NCBI RefSeq assembly: GCF_022376445.1
Contig: NW_025955341.1
Location: 1 to 37,177 of the forward strand
Length of the DNA stretch: 37,177 bases
DNA from: Fomitopsis serialis
Taxonomy: Eukaryota; Basidiomycota; Agaricomycetes; Polyporales; Fomitopsidaceae
Reading direction: 5' to 3'
In this document: piece by piece, positions 29,090-37,177 of the stretch
Position numbering within the stretch: the stretch's first letter is position 1
Layout of the letters: each line of letters begins with the position of its first letter
Position numbers and translations under genes: made by a program
The notes under the pieces: model-generated
Databases searched by the model: none
The model's input: the letters and a program-made list of their open reading frames with translations, nothing else
Told to the model about the DNA's origin: nothing

Positions 29090-30174
29090 TCACTTAATTA
29101 TGCGAACACCTTGCGAACACCTGTCCTCTGTCTTGTGTCTCCTTAAGCTATCCGATCTCACGAACCAACCCTTGCAACCCTCGCATTGGACCCTCAATGC
29201 CCCCAGATGCACCGACGCAACGTGCCTCGCCAGCTGGAACATATCCTTGACGTGCTTCTGGCATATACTGGCTCCCTCCTCGGCGGTCCGGGTCCGAGTC
29301 CACTGGCAGATGAGCTTGCCAGCGTCGTCCTTCATCAGCCGATGGTGCGCTTCAAGATGACGCTGTACTCCCGAGGTACTTAGGCGAGGCATATCTGGGG
29401 TGAGGCGGGGGCACGGCCCGCCGAAGTGGCATATGCTAGTGATTGGCGCGGGCTCTGGCGAGGCTACGTTCGCGACAATGGGCGAGAATTGGGCGCCCCG
29501 GGCGAGAGGAGTCTCGTTCCTGTTGAGAAAGGGATACGGAGCTCGATGATGTGACAGGGGGAGGAGCTGCACGGATGGGTGCTCACTTCGGGGCGAACTT
29601 GAACGGAAGCTCGAACGTCAATTGCTGGTGCGTCCCCATCGCGTACGTAGGATACATCTGTGTTGAAGCAGGATGTACGTTCTGAGTCATTTGAGGCCTG
29701 TGTGTCGAGAGTCAATGAGCAGGATGCCAACGAGGTGACGGACTGCATACGAAGTTTGTCCTAGGGACGGGACACACAAGACGCATGGGTCGATAGTCGG
29801 CGAAGGACCGGCGGGTAAGCGCCGGCACTCGTATGCATCGTCCTGCGAAGGCTACATGAGCGAAGCCAGCTAGTGTCAAGTTAGGTAGGCGTACAGTGTT
29901 TGTCCTGGGGCGGGGCCCCCAGAAGACGTCTGAGTCGATGGTCGACGAAAGACGCGATGTGTATGCATACGCCATCCTGCGAAGACTATATGAGCGGAGC
30001 CAGCTAGTGCCAGTCAACGAGTACTTACGCATCAGGACCTGGACCCACATTCGGGGACAAAATGTTACCACCCAAGTTAGGCATCGTCATGCAAGGACAG
30101 TGGCTAGCGATGACCGGATTGGCGATGTAGTCCTGGTACCACTCCTCGTTGTTACGATGGTACAGGCAGAACAT
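29090..30174 (-). CDS. C2H2-like zinc-finger protein with duplicated exon
   Basis: Six exons that join in phase from the Met at 30174: 30174-30029, 29976-29895, 29842-29751, 29697-29587 and 29519-29090 (first phase 2, then 0, 2, 2), giving 286 residues. The last exon holds the recognisable part: CHFGGPCPRLTPDMPRLSTS with SGVQRHLEAHH, then ICQKHVKDMFQLARHVASVH, and CEGCKGWFVRSDSLRRHKTE. This is a C2H2-type finger pair with atypical spacing, as in a common Agaricomycete family of small putative transcription factors. Exons 2 and 3 are homologous to each other (see the repeat at 29745-30028), so one may be alternative or dispensable. Start and first exon are uncertain: a splice acceptor lies upstream of the Met (near 30216), so an earlier exon may exist. 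Correction to count: five exons are listed and supported. Probably nuclear. Confidence 0.62.
29745..30028. repeat. Imperfect tandem duplication of an intron-exon unit (about 140 bp)
   Basis: Unit A (29745-29888) and unit B (29889-30028) align along their length, sharing GTTTGTCCT, a GTCGA-ATRGTCG block, TATGCAT, CCTGCGAAG and GAGCC/AAGCCAGCTAGTG. On the minus strand each unit is an intron ending CTTCGCAG plus the following exon of the zinc-finger gene. Divergence is considerable, so the duplication is not recent. Confidence 0.75.
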
Positions 30175-30393
30175 GTCGGGATAAGTCGAAGCGGAGTCTC
30201 GTGTAGAGCAACTGGAACACAGGGACGTGAAGCGGGTATGATTATATACGTACACAAGTGCACTCACAAAATGGACGACCAGGCCCGCTATGGGTCGAGC
30301 CATGCCGAGCCCACCCACCCCATTCGCCAGATCAGGGTGGAGGTGGTTTCTCGCAATGCGAGACTCCCACTGTAGATCCAGTGGGCGGCGTGG

Positions 30394-30790
30394 AACAACC
30401 AATCGTAGGGCCGGGCACGTCGCATCCTGCCAGTAGGTAAGCATGAGGGGCTCCGGACGGCGGATCCACATGTCACGGTAGGCGCTCCCTCCCTTCGAAT
30501 TGGTCGCGTCGAAGCTTCGGTGAGCCTATGTAGGCGGTGGCATGAGGGGACAACGACGGTCCGGGTCCAAGATAGCGTGCAACAACCAATCGTAGGGTTG
30601 GGCACTGCCATTAAGTACTGACGTGAGGGGCTCCGGATCCTAATACGCGTAGCTTCTGTGTCACGGTAGGCGCTCCCTCCCTTGGAAGATTGGTCGCGGA
30701 GGAGCCAGGTCGAAGCTGCGGTGTGGCGGTGGCATGACGGTCCGGGTCTCAGGCAGTGTGCACCGTGCAACAACCAATCGTATGTCTGGT
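30394..30790. repeat. 187/188-bp tandem repeat, two full units plus a partial third
   Basis: AACAACCAATCGTA recurs at 30394, 30581 and 30769 (spacings 187 and 188). Within the units GAGGGGCTCCGGA, CACGGTAGGCGCTCCCTCCCTT, GTCGAAGCT and the GACGGTCCGGGTC block recur in the same order. Units are 30394-30580 and 30581-30768; the third fades after about 20 bp. It lies just upstream of the zinc-finger gene. It reads open in part, but no gene is called on it. Confidence 0.85.
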
Positions 30791-31636
30791 GAGTTAGGGC
30801 TGCGCGTCCCTCCTGGGCCTGATACGGTGCCGTACAGCTGAGCTTACGAGGCCGGGACTCGGAAGGTCGACTCACCGCATACCACGCAATCTACAACCAC
30901 CGCTACCACCACTTTACATCCTTGTTGAGGTAGTCATGCGCTCCACCCCTCCAGGCTCTCATTCAATGGAGGTTTTCAGGACAGGATATATGTCGCGGTA
31001 TTGTGGCACCAATTCCTCAAGGTCTTATGCCATCATGGCTGAGGGCGCTCCTCCGATCACGGATCTCATATCCCGATCCCCTGACGTCGCGCCCGATCCG
31101 TGGCTGATGAGGTGATTCCCACGCACACGCGCCACCGCGTCCGGCGTTGTGCTCGTTGTCAGCGACGATGAGCATGAATATCTCACCCTTTTCGCCATTT
31201 CATGCCGCAATATTTTGTACCACTCATTCATAGTTGTATCTAATGCATCATTCATAGTCGTCTTGTGAATACATTGCCCCGCCGTGATACTACTACACAT
31301 GTCTACCCGGCATCCCTAGTAGGCGGCTATACATGTGAACGTAGTAGTTAAAAACATACCTTCGAGGCCCTGAAAGACTCTATTTGACGTATTGAATGAC
31401 TCTACAGCAAATCAAATACATTCCAATCCATTGCAGTTACACAGCGCATGTATCATCCTCACAGTATCACTGTGTTATGCGCGTCCGAGTCGTTGCAGCC
31501 GTTTGGGCCTCGCGCACACATCTTTCAAACTTGCTCCGCCGTCCCATGGCACGCGTCGTCATCTACCATTCTGAGTTAGATTATACAATGCTGCGTTCTT
31601 CTCGAATCTCTTTCTCTGCGTAAGTATATACCTGAG
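30791..31636. other. Intergenic, no supported gene
   Basis: About 850 bp between the repeat array and the 3' end of PPE1. Apart from a short doublet of CATTCATAGTTGT/CATTCATAGTCGT near 31226-31262, nothing is recognised. Confidence 0.4.
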
Positions 31637-33534
31637 TCAACGCTCTCCGACCTTCTTGACACCTGGTATGACCCTCTCGTTGCGCCTCCAAAACTCGACC
31701 AGCACCTCCGCCAGCTTCCTCGGATCGTCCTAAGTACGGCGCACCCCGTCAGCCTCGCCTCGCACCAACCCATGCAAGAAAAGAGACGCACCTCCTGGAG
31801 CATGTGCCCCACGCCCGGTACGACAGTCAGCTGGAACTTGCCCTGCATCTGGCCGATCATCAGCTCGCGGTCGAGCCGCTCCGCGCCCGCGAGCACGAGC
31901 AGGCGCGCCGTCCGCGCAGAGAGGAACAACTTCGAGAGCGAGGTGAACCAGCCTGGACGGCCGCCGTTCGCGTCAGCGTCTGCATTCACGCACGTGTGAG
32001 AAGGGGGTTGGGAGACACGCACTCGTCCAGTAGGGCGCCGTGCTCCGAAGGGGAGTCCGCCAGATCCAGGGAGGGGACGTGCCCTCGGGTGCGGGCTGGA
32101 TGGTCGCGGGCACGGAGACGCGCGCGGAGAGTGGGTTATGGACGGCGTTGGTCTTCAGGCTGAGGTAGAGCGAGTCAGTGGGATCCGTTATGTGGTTCGA
32201 GGGCTCTGGGAGGGACGCTTACTGCCACTCGATGGCTTCCTCCTGGCTCCAAACCCGGCGGGGCGTGCGTCGAGGAGGGAGTGCATCATCGGGAGCGCTT
32301 CGAGCGTAAACTCTTTATGTTTTGCATCAATTGGGAACAGGGTCGACGCCGACATGCCAGTGCAGGGGAGTTGGGGTTAGGGTTTACAGCGGTGGGGAGA
32401 CGTTAGATTGTTGGTGGGAGACCGGGTGGTGAAGTCAGCGTGTTCCTGCGATGTGTGGGAGAAGGAGTCTCGCGCACCTTCGACGATGTCGAGAACCGCG
32501 ACGCCTGTGATGCGGTACTTGAGTTCTTGGAGTAGTGGACATGCGCGTACGATCACGGAGCCGCCAGGGAGTGGCCGACAAGCTGTAGTGAAGGATATTG
32601 GGCCGTGACAAGAGGAGAGACAGAGTGACGCAACGCGAAGGGCCAGGCGAGGATAAGCAGGGAGAGTCGCAGGCGTGATGGTAGATATGCAGGCAATGGC
32701 ATGACGAGACTGAGGACGTACCAATATGTAGGCGCCGCGCTGGGATCAGGATAGATCACCTTCAACGTATTCACAAGTCGCTCGTTAGGGTGTCGATCGA
32801 GAAGTCCTCCTCGCCGCCCTCCAGCCCCGGCCTCGGCACCGTCGTGGCGTCTTCCTACGCACCGCCGCACCTCTCTCAGCACCGATTGAAGACCGCACAC
32901 CGGAGAACGCGACGCACCATGCCCCTGCAATCCAGCGCCATCACGCCGCACTCCCGCGCTCAGCTCCGTCACCTCCCCCGCCAGGAGCGCGAACGTGAGC
33001 GCGGACTGGCCCGCACCGTGGTGGCACACCATCACCGTCCCCGCGTCTCCGCCCTCGCTCACCCGCGGCGGCGTGTAGTACGCGCGGACGTCCAGCCCCG
33101 AGTCGGGCACGGCGATCTGGGTCGCTTGCGCGAAGTAGTTAGAGGCGGAGAGTGGCGTGAGCTCGAGGTTGGGAACGCGTTTGCGTTGTGCGGACGTGTG
33201 TGCGCGGGTGCCTGGCCTACCGCAGGGAACTTCAGTTCTATGGTCGATCGCTAGAAAGAGAACGGAGTCGTGTGCCGGGTCATGAAGAGTCCATGGATAG
33301 GTCAATGACATCGGTCGTTCGACCCACCGACGTACATTCTGCCAGAGACTCTACGCGCCCTAGCACCGCGTGATATACTCACATTGTAGTGGGACCGATG
33401 CCTGATACAGGCGGAGGTAGCGATCCGAGCGAATCTGCCGCTTCCGACTCTTCGTCTTCCTCGTCGGAATCGGGAGGTAGCATGGGCAGCTTCGAGATGC
33501 GCGCTGAAAGCGCAGAGCGATACAGGTCGGACAT
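31637..33534 (-). CDS. PPE1: Protein phosphatase methylesterase 1; frame broken as sequenced
   Basis: PPE1/PME-1 is an alpha/beta hydrolase that removes the C-terminal carboxymethyl ester from the PP2A catalytic subunit. Exons: 33534-33383, about 33216-32918 (or from 33237), 32854-32722, 32582-32478, 32297-32223, 32159-32023, 31952-31792, 31729-31637. The N-terminus is of family type (MSDLYRSALSARISKLPMLP and an acidic patch). SASNYFAQATQIAVP, DVRAYYTPPRV and TVMVCHHGAGQSALTFALLA follow. The nucleophile elbow is LVGHSL(G)GSVIVRACPLLQ, then ITGVAVLDIVEG, HLKTNAVHNPLSARVSVPAT, LLVLAGAERLDRELMIGQMQ, and VVPGVGHMLQE with the catalytic His. At least six small base losses are needed to keep this frame (near 32951, 32924, 32853, 32774, 32564 and 32249, perhaps 32725), including one in the elbow. 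The last three exons are clean. Two introns are long (139 and 180 nt). Confidence 0.85.
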
Positions 33535-34392
33535 GGGTCTGCCAATATGCAGTTGTATGAACAGGCGGTGTAGAGCAAGATCTTGGTCGGCGACCGTATG
33601 GGCCAGCTAGATGTGGTCGTGGGCGAGCGGGTCACAGAGCAGTGCGAAGCTGCTAGATGTTGGTGCAGATGCGATGATTTATCTATAAGTTGCGAAGAAA
33701 AACAAATCATGGTGCGCATTAGAACGCGGCGTTCAGAGATAAAACTGCAGGCTGTGTTCATTGACAAGTACTGTTCAGACTGTGGCCTTAGGTAAGATTG
33801 CAGTAGGAGTTCTTCCGAAGTTACACCGTTTAGAGTACGTAATTACCCGACGTCGGTGGCGCGGACCCTCGGAGAGGCCGAGAAGACTAGCCACCCCTGA
33901 CCTGAAGTTGAGAGAGGGGTCTTGCACCCGCTCGTCCTCCTCCTACTGAGCTGAGTTATTCCTCTCCCTCTGTGCCTCACGAGTTAGACGAGCTCCGGCA
34001 CCAAAGCCTGCCTGGGACGGACGATGATTCCGGTGTCATAGCCTGTGCACGGGCGCAGCGCACAGAACTCGCCTTCTCGCTGCCGCTCCGCGGGGACGTC
34101 CTCCACAACTCTCGCACAATAGTCTCTGTTGTCGCACAGCGACCGCCGTGAACAGATATAGTGGCTTCTTGTTCTTCATCGCTAATGCCACTTTATCTCA
34201 CGCACGCGATTTTCTGCACATTCTACGACACCAACGAGCCTTCCCGACTTCTGCATCGCTGCGAACAGCTTGCGCTCAGCCGCACTCGCACGCCGCATGC
34301 GAACGACCGCAAACGCAGCGATCTGTCTGCGCTTGGTCCGCAACTCTGCGCAGAGGCACTTGTTGCTCTAATTTTTGGGAATCAGGGCCTTG
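33535..34392. other. Upstream of PPE1, no gene seen
   Basis: About 860 bp. Short open frames in several phases have no domain or splice coherence. Confidence 0.4.
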
Positions 34393-35064
34393 CTGCCCGA
34401 GCAAGGGGCACGTTGGCGCGGGGTACGCACCCTCGTGGGAATTTAAATACCGCCTCGGGGACGAACCGGGCGACTGGGATTAGACGCTGCGCTGCAGACA
34501 GTCAAATATCACGTTGAATGGACATCGCACAGTGCACGCCAGACGGAAACTATTTGTCCTTGCCAAAGAACGAGTGACTATGCGCCCTGTATTAGCTCCT
34601 AAAATGTGTTTAAGATGTATAGATCAATCTAGCACTGAAATTCAAAGGTTACTAACAGTGATCACGCAGTATTTCAGTATGTTCAAATGTTGGGTCTTGG
34701 AACATACAGATTCGGAGACAGTCAAGCTAAGATACAATTACTCTGCTGCATGTACCACGCTGAGACCTCTTTGATACGACTGCGATCATTTACGACGCGA
34801 CCCACCACGCGCGACGGTGCACGACCGACTACAAGTGGTGCCGGGCACTAGGTTCGACACAACCCCCTCACGTGCGCCGTGTGGAGGGTCTTGGTATGAG
34901 ACTACCGGGGACACTAAGTAACTTATCTACGTCCATCCTCGATCACCTGTTATGGATCGCCGGTTCGTCCCCGAGGCGGTATTCCCACGAGGGGGTGCGT
35001 ACCACCGGGCACGCGGGCGCGCGGGCACGCGGCGCGCGGGCGCGCGTGCTCCTTGTGCCCGAGC
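34393..35064. mobile_element. Inverted-repeat-bounded element (MITE-like), uncertain
   Basis: The left arm core 34422-34473 and the right arm core 34957-35003 are reverse complements over about 45 bp (GGTACGCACC, CTCGTGGGAAT, ACCGCCTCGGGGACGAACCGG). The left arm carries a 6-bp TTTAAA insertion. Weaker similarity extends outward to CCGAGCA-AGGGGCACG on the left and the GTGCTCCTTGTGCCCGAGCAC region on the right. About 480 bp of unrelated, AT-richer sequence lies inside, with no transposase. I could not identify target-site duplications, so a non-autonomous DNA transposon is a hypothesis. Confidence 0.45.
35003..35056. repeat. CpG-dense alternating purine-pyrimidine tract
   Basis: Runs of GCGCGC, GGGCACGCGG and GGCGCGCG repeat within the outer part of the right inverted-repeat arm. 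The alternating CG pattern could adopt Z-form DNA and is a hotspot for slippage. Confidence 0.6.
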
Positions 35065-36059
35065 ACATTAATTCAATTTCGACCGTTCTTGCAGCCTGCA
35101 CAGCATCCTACTGCGTGCTGATACCTGTCGCACAGCTGCGCTCGAAATGCGCCGGTACTACATGCGCCACAGGGGTAAGTTAGTTCAATCCCAACATTGA
35201 TCGCATCAGCAAATTGGGCAATTGCTGAGCATCTGATCAGCTGACAGCCACCTCTCAGAAGCTCAGTTCGCTCAGACTTACCAGTCGCCTTCAGAGACAA
35301 ACAGTTGTCAGAGAGTATCTCTGTACTCTTAGACTCATAACAACTGTATATTTTTGCTTGTACAGTACTCAAACAGTCACACCTATGCTTATTGTCGACA
35401 TACATCGCTCACATTCTCGACGGTAGCACCGAGGCTACCTTGCGCTACGTCGGCCATCCGATTCCAAACAATTGCATCATTAGCATCATTAGCTATGTAG
35501 GTAAATACAGATATAAAACTCCCGCCGTCCGTTCATTGGACGTGCTTGCACACAGGGCGTTAGCCCTGCATGCTCACAGTCGCCGCACGCATCGTACTGC
35601 ACATCGTAACTGCCATGCGCGCTCGCGGTCGGTGTACACACTGTGCTTCACGACGCTGGCCCCTGTTCCTGCAGTCAGCGTGTCCGCCCTCGTGTATCTG
35701 CACTCACCGTCTGCATTCGCCCTCGCCCGTCCCCGCCATATGCTCGCCCATTTCTGCCGCATGTTCGCCGTCCACTCACCTCCCGCCCGCGCCCGCGCCC
35801 CGCTCGTCGCGGTGGCTGTGCCCACGGTGTGTTTGTTGGCAGCACCTTCGCCGTGTATGCAGGTAGAGGGCGTGACGCACTGCCCGCTTGAGCAAGCGTA
35901 CCGAATCCGAGCGGGCGGGAATCCGAGCGGCCGGCCGGCGAATAGGGGAGCGAGGCAGATGGGTACTCGAGCCAGGCGCATGTGTGAGAGAGGCGGACGA
36001 GCAGGTGGGTGAGTGAAGGAGCGAGGTGGATATATAGACGAGGGCAAGCCAGGCAGGTC
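35065..36059. other. Intergenic, no supported gene
   Basis: About 1 kb. Long open frames on both strands (for example 35392-36012 plus, 35574-36314 minus) are low-complexity Arg/Pro/Ala translations with no domain and no splice support. Short doublets such as CATCATTAGCATCATTAG (35476-35495) occur. Confidence 0.4.
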
Positions 36060-36250
36060 GGCAGCAAGGCCAGCGAGAGCGGGCAACGAACGGGTGGGCG
36101 AGAAAGCGAGCGGGCGAGAAGACGAGCTAGCGAAAAGACGGGCTAGCGAAAAGACGGGTGGGCGAGAAGACGGGCTGGCGGGAAGACGGGCTGGCTGGCG
36201 GGCGGGCGAGACGGGCTGGCGGGCGGCGAGATGGGCTGGCGAGCGTATGC
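36060..36250. repeat. GC-rich minisatellite of GGGCTGGCGAGAAGAC-like units
   Basis: Degenerate units built from GGGCGAGAAGACG, GCTAGCGAAAAGACGG and GGCTGGCGGG recur about every 16-18 bp between 36085 and 36250, with flanking GGCGAG- and AGCGAG-rich sequence. It is open in one minus-strand frame only because of its composition. Confidence 0.85.
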
Positions 36251-36486
36251 ACGCGTGCACAAGTGGGCGAGCGTCGCACTCACCTGTAAGTTGTCCGTGT
36301 TCATCGCGAAGCACCCGTTCACGGACCTCAGGCTACTGGGAGCGGATCGGCGGGCCCGTAATCTCGCTCATTCGAGAGCGAGTTCGTACACTATGTATGT
36401 GGGCATCGCGACGAGCGTGGTGTGCCTGGCGACTGGGGCACCTTGAACGCACTGCCATGCGCGAGGACGAGAACGTGCGCGTGGCC

Positions 36487-37177
36487 TTACTCGAGCGTCA
36501 GGTCGGAGGTCGAGCTGGAGATGCCGCTGGGGGGTATGACGGAACCATTCCCGCCGAGGTCCAAGAAGGTCGGGGTAGTCGGCGCGGGACGAGCACGTCT
36601 TAAACGATGGGGATGGGACTTGGATCTTGAAGCTTGGGCATGCGCGGACTCGGATGGAGGAGAATACTCACCGTCACTGTCAGTGTCACCAATAAGAAGG
36701 ACTATACTTACTTTTGTGGCCCACCTCCCCCAGCTCCGTGCTCCCCTCACTTTCCGTCGCTTTTTGCGTGAGCTTTGACGCTACCGCGCAGTGTTGACGC
36801 TGAGCGCTGAACGTTGAAGTGGAGGAGGCGTCGAGGTGGGGCTGCGACTCGAGAGAGAAGTGCTAAGCGCCTCAGCCACGACACGTCACGCGCGCTCGCC
36901 GGACTTCCTCGAGTCGCCTTGCGACTCACTGTCCGTCCTCCCTGCTGATTCACCATCGCTTGTCCACCGCCGACCTCCAGTACACACAGGCGAGCTCGTC
37001 TGCAAGAGACAGCACGTGTCAGTCGGACCACTGCGCGGCCGGAGATCGCGCTGTACGCGACCGCAACGAGCCCCAGCGACGCGCCAAGAGCATCGCTGGG
37101 AGGCTTGAGCCTTCCGAAATTTTGCATGCAGGAGGACAGGGGGTTGTGGCCAGCAGGGTGCGACATTCAGGTGAGTG
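36487..37177 (-). CDS. 3' part of an unidentified gene (cut by window edge)
   Basis: The final exon (about 36688-36487, stop TAA) reads DGEYSPPSESAHAQASRSKS, then RRARPAPTTPTFLDLGGNGS and VIPPSGISSSTSDLTLE. It is a polar Ser/Pro-rich tail that looks coding. A likely intron of about 75 nt upstream has a GTGAGG donor near 36762, a CACTGAC branch and a GACAG acceptor near 36689. Further upstream, two frames compete: one continues open to 37166; the other (TSSPVCTGGRRWTSDGES, SRSPTSTPPPLQRS) looks more protein-like but contains a stop at about 36885. A strong CTCTTGCAG acceptor lies near 36999. No domain is visible, so neither function nor exact exons can be given. Confidence 0.4.

Noticed and set aside
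30288..30875. Minus-strand 195-codon open frame across the 187-bp repeats
   Set aside because: The translation simply follows the tandem repeat in shifting frames between units, which is not how a selected coding repeat behaves.
35574..36314. Minus-strand 246-codon open frame as a gene
   Set aside because: Much of its translation is the GC minisatellite (Ala/Pro/Ser/Arg repeats); no splice or domain support.

Overview
The window is nuclear DNA from a filamentous fungus, almost certainly a mushroom-forming basidiomycete (Agaricomycete; Polyporales-like, which is inference). The evidence is genes packed on both strands, many 49-70 nt GT-AG introns with CTGAC/CTAAC-type branch sites, tandem FunK1-type kinases, a LEARD-type small secreted protein, and housekeeping genes of fungal type. 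No tRNA, rRNA, CRISPR array or autonomous transposon was recognised.

Layout, left to right: the 5' end of mitochondrial homoaconitase LYS4 (-, runs off the left edge); a single-pass Ser/Thr-rich membrane protein (+, 1136-2686); a DUF7770-like protein (+, 2948-3472) followed by a broken unknown gene (about 3742-4330); two tandem FunK1-type kinase paralogues (-, 4906-7749 and 8434-11097) with identical intron positions and phases and a shared upstream inverted repeat plus CACGTG; a three-exon unknown protein (-, 11696-12604); the complex I assembly factor CIA30/NDUFAF1 (+, 13350-14397); a small secreted LEARD protein (-, 15527-16002); a poorly coding stretch; a DUF4140/DUF4139 MuiA-type protein (-, 17739-19665); mitoribosomal uL30m (-, 20073-20465); a TopBP1/Dpb11/Rad4-type BRCT protein (+, 20812-24371); the ribosome-biogenesis AAA ATPase RIX7/NVL (-, 24633-27148); an AYR1-like short-chain dehydrogenase (+, 27672-28757); a C2H2 zinc-finger gene with a duplicated exon (-, 29090-30174) below a 187-bp tandem repeat; protein phosphatase methylesterase PPE1 (-, 31637-33534); then a gene-poor, repeat-bearing right end (inverted repeat, GC minisatellite) and the 3' part of an unidentified gene (-, 36487 to the edge).

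There is no operon-like pathway. Most genes are ordinary single-copy housekeeping genes (lysine synthesis, complex I assembly, mitochondrial and cytosolic ribosome biogenesis, replication checkpoint, PP2A regulation) interleaved with lineage-specific accessory genes (FunK1 pair, secreted protein, zinc finger). Gene models were built by hand by joining exons at GT-AG sites and checking that phases close. Nine models close exactly to multiples of three: both FunK1 genes, CIA30, DUF4139, RIX7, SDR, C2H2, the secreted protein and the 11.7-12.6 kb gene.

The most striking signal is that three loci (unknown gene at about 3.8-4.3 kb, the BRCT gene at 21.4-22.35 kb, PPE1 at 32.2-33.0 kb) carry clusters of small frameshifts, nearly all single-base losses in short runs of one base, while the other genes are intact. 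Local consensus error is the leading explanation, and decay the alternative. I did not find a convincing new biological system. The best biological leads are the shared FunK1 upstream element, the exon duplication in the zinc-finger gene, and the terminal-inverted-repeat-like structure at 34.39-35.06 kb.
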